Below, piece after piece: positions 61,986 through 64,000 of a stretch of DNA of 64,000 nucleotides (position 1 is the first letter of the stretch; each line of letters begins with the position of its first letter). Below the pieces are notes generated by a model. That model worked only from the letters and a program-made list of their open reading frames with translations. It did not search any database and was not told the DNA's origin. The DNA comes from Adiantum capillus-veneris. Its lineage: Eukaryota > Streptophyta > Polypodiopsida > Polypodiales > Pteridaceae. Both the position numbers and the translations under genes were made by a program. The stretch covers positions 130,692,018-130,756,017 of the forward strand of contig CM043968.1 in NCBI GenBank assembly GCA_014529385.2. The letters are read 5' to 3'.

Positions 61986-64000
61986 AGTAGCAAGGTCCAC
62001 TACTTGTCCAAGCTCAACTCTAGACAACATAGAAAGATGCTAGTTCTACTAATTGTCTAATGATAGGCATGGAGAAATGATAGAAAGTTGACCACTTGTC
62101 CAACCTATCATCTCTAGTAAGATGGGAGGTTTGGCCTTAAGATTCACCATGTAACCAACCTATACATCATTGTATTATGAAGAGTAGAAAAGCAAAGTTC
62201 CACCACTTGTCCAAGCTAGCTCTAAAATCCACATGGAGATAAGCAAGCTCCACCATTTGTCCAAGCTCTCTTCCATTAAAACATGCAAAAACTCAGCTAC
62301 GTTGTACAGGGGGGACTTTTTTCCAAGTTCCACCACTTGTCCAAGCTAGGATCTATTAAAACATGGAAATAAACAAAGCTCCACCACTCGTCCAACCTTT
62401 AGAGTTGCAAAGTGTATGGGTTGTCTAAACTAGGTATGGGAAAGTAATTGAAGGTCCACCACTTGAAACATGGAGAGAAGCAAGCTCCACCATGTTTCCA
62501 ATATGCTAGACTCCATTGAAACACCCTAAATCCATGATATTTTGTACATAGGAGATGTACATTCAAGGTCCACCACTTGTCCAACCTACTATCCCTAGTA
62601 GCTTGATAGGTTTGGTCTCAAGATTCACCACTTGTCCACTCTATGTCATTGTATTAAAAAGGATTGGGTGTTAAGGTCCACCACTTGTCTAACCTATAAG
62701 GTTATATTTTAGTATTTTTTCTCACAACTTGAACTACCCATGATATGTTTTACATGGGGGCTTTGTTTCAATGTCCACCACTTGTCCAAGCTAACTCTAT
62801 TGAAACATAGAGAGAACCAAAGGTCCACCACTTGTCCAAGCTAAGCTATATTGAAACATGGAGAGAAGGATGCTCCACCATTTCTCCAAGATAGGCTTCA
62901 TTGAAACATGGAGAGAAGCAAGCTCCACCATGTCTCCAAGCTAGGATCCATTTAAATACCCTAAACCCATTATATTTTGTACATGGGGGGTTTTATTTCA
63001 AGGCCCACCACTTGTCTAACCTATTATCCCTAGTAGCACGAGTGGTTTGGTCTCAAGATTCACCACTTATACACTCTATGTCATTATATTAAGAAGAACT
63101 ATGTGTTAAGGTCCACCACTTGTCCAACCTATAAGGTTATATCTTAAATGGTATCCTTTCTCACCACTAGAAATGCCCATGATATGTTTTACATGGGGGT
63201 TTCATTCCAAGGTCCACCACTTGTCCAAGCCAGCTCTATTCAAACATAGAGAGAAGCAAAGGTCCACCACTTATCCAAGCTAACTCTATTCAAACATAGA
63301 GAGAAGCAAAAGTTCACCACTTGTCAAAGCTAGTCTCCGTTGAAACATGGAGAGAAGTAACCTCCATCATTTTTCTAAGATAGGTGCCATTCAAACATGG
63401 AGAGAATCAAGATCTACCATGTCTCCAAGATGCTAGGCTCCATTGAAACACCCTAAAACCATGATATTTTGTACATGGGGTGTTAAACACATTCAAGGTC
63501 CACCACTTGTCTAACCTATTATACCTAGTAGCATAAGTGGTTTGGTCTTAAGATTCACCACTTATCCACTCTATGTCATTATATTAAGAAGAACTGGGTG
63601 TTAAGGTCCACCACTTGTCCAACCTATAAGGTTATATCTTAAATGGTATCCTTCACCACTTGTCAAGGTCCATCACCACTTTTCCAACCTATAAGGTTAT
63701 ATCTTGAATGATATTTTTTCTCATCACTTGTAATGCCCATGCTATGTTTTACAAAGGGGTTTTGTTCCAAGATCCACCACTTGTCCAAGCTAACTCTATT
63801 GAAACATAGAGAGAAGCAAAGGTCCACTACTTGTCCAAGATAGGCTCCATTGAAACATGGAGACAAGGATGCTCCACCATTTCTCCAAGATAGGTTCCAT
63901 TGAAACATTGAGATAAGCAATGTCCACCATGTCTCCAAGCTAGGCTCCATTGAAATACCCTAAACCCATAATATTTTGTACATGAGGGGTTTACACTCAA
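61986..64000 (-). repeat. 50-bp minisatellite array, reverse orientation (continues past window)
   Basis: The same 50-bp unit read on the opposite strand: AAGGTCCACCACTTGTCC, then AAGCTAGCTCTATTG, then AAACATGGAGAGAAGCAAGC. At 63217-63316 and 63777-63876 the spacing is 50 bp. Longer blocks with ATATTTTGTACATGGGG recur near 62537, 62971, 63463 and 63970 (434, 492 and 507 bp apart), and blocks with AACCTATAAGGTTATATCTT recur between them, a higher-order organisation. The window ends inside it. Confidence 0.92.

Noticed and set aside
61986-64000. CRISPR-like regular repeats
   Set aside because: Units are adjoining, degenerate and lack unique spacers; the locus is eukaryotic.

Overview
This is nuclear DNA from a land plant with a large, repeat-rich genome. 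The evidence is nested LTR retrotransposons with plant-type primer binding sites (complementary to initiator tRNA-Met and tRNA-Asp), GT-AG introns, and no intact single-copy gene. The right third carries decayed genes (a ParB/DGQHR-like protein, a SET domain, FCP1-type HAD domains, an SDG..QFK-type protein). That mix, with very large minisatellite arrays, makes me lean towards a fern or another non-flowering plant. This is a low-confidence guess; no marker in the window settles it.

Layout. (1) 1-3118: featureless DNA, a wrecked Ty1/copia gag-pol fragment (+ strand) and a 219-bp direct repeat. (2) 3119-24930: element A, a minus-strand Ty3/gypsy chromovirus with 1.6-kb LTRs, a perfect 5-bp target duplication (GTAAA), tRNA-Met PBS, gag with an SR-rich segment, protease, RT/RNase H, integrase and chromodomain. 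It has been hit by a solo LTR of its own family in inverse orientation (6254-7743, TSD TACTT), by an unresolved insertion (about 9560-11996) and by element B1 (11997-20931, TSD GGCTG). (3) 25005-31486: a gag-like remnant interrupted by copia element D (25876-31481). (4) 31487-32063: a truncated A-family LTR. (5) 32244-45617: element B2 (TSD CATGC), a long minus-strand Athila/Tat-like gypsy element with tRNA-Asp PBS. Its gag-protease-RT-RNase H-integrase is nearly open, and a 3' region encodes a second retropepsin-like domain, a repeated W(V/I)PK motif and a 143-residue acidic ORF. B1 is a close relative that lost RT, RNase H, integrase and the second protease in one in-frame deletion. (6) 45618-50616: copia gag, LTR and RNase H fragments. 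(7) 50617-64000: decayed non-retroviral genes, most on the + strand, lying among minisatellites. A 50-bp unit is arrayed in one orientation at about 56.5-58.45 kb and in the opposite orientation from about 62.0 kb to the window end, so the SET and HAD genes sit between giant inverted arrays.

How the parts relate. Nesting and LTR similarity (by eye) give an order: A is older, B1 and B2 are younger. B1 could only have moved with enzymes supplied by a B2-like partner. The right-hand gene block looks like a foldback-type or gene-capturing element, or a decayed gene cluster; its collinear decay, mostly by nonsense changes rather than indels, suggests long silencing by cytosine methylation.
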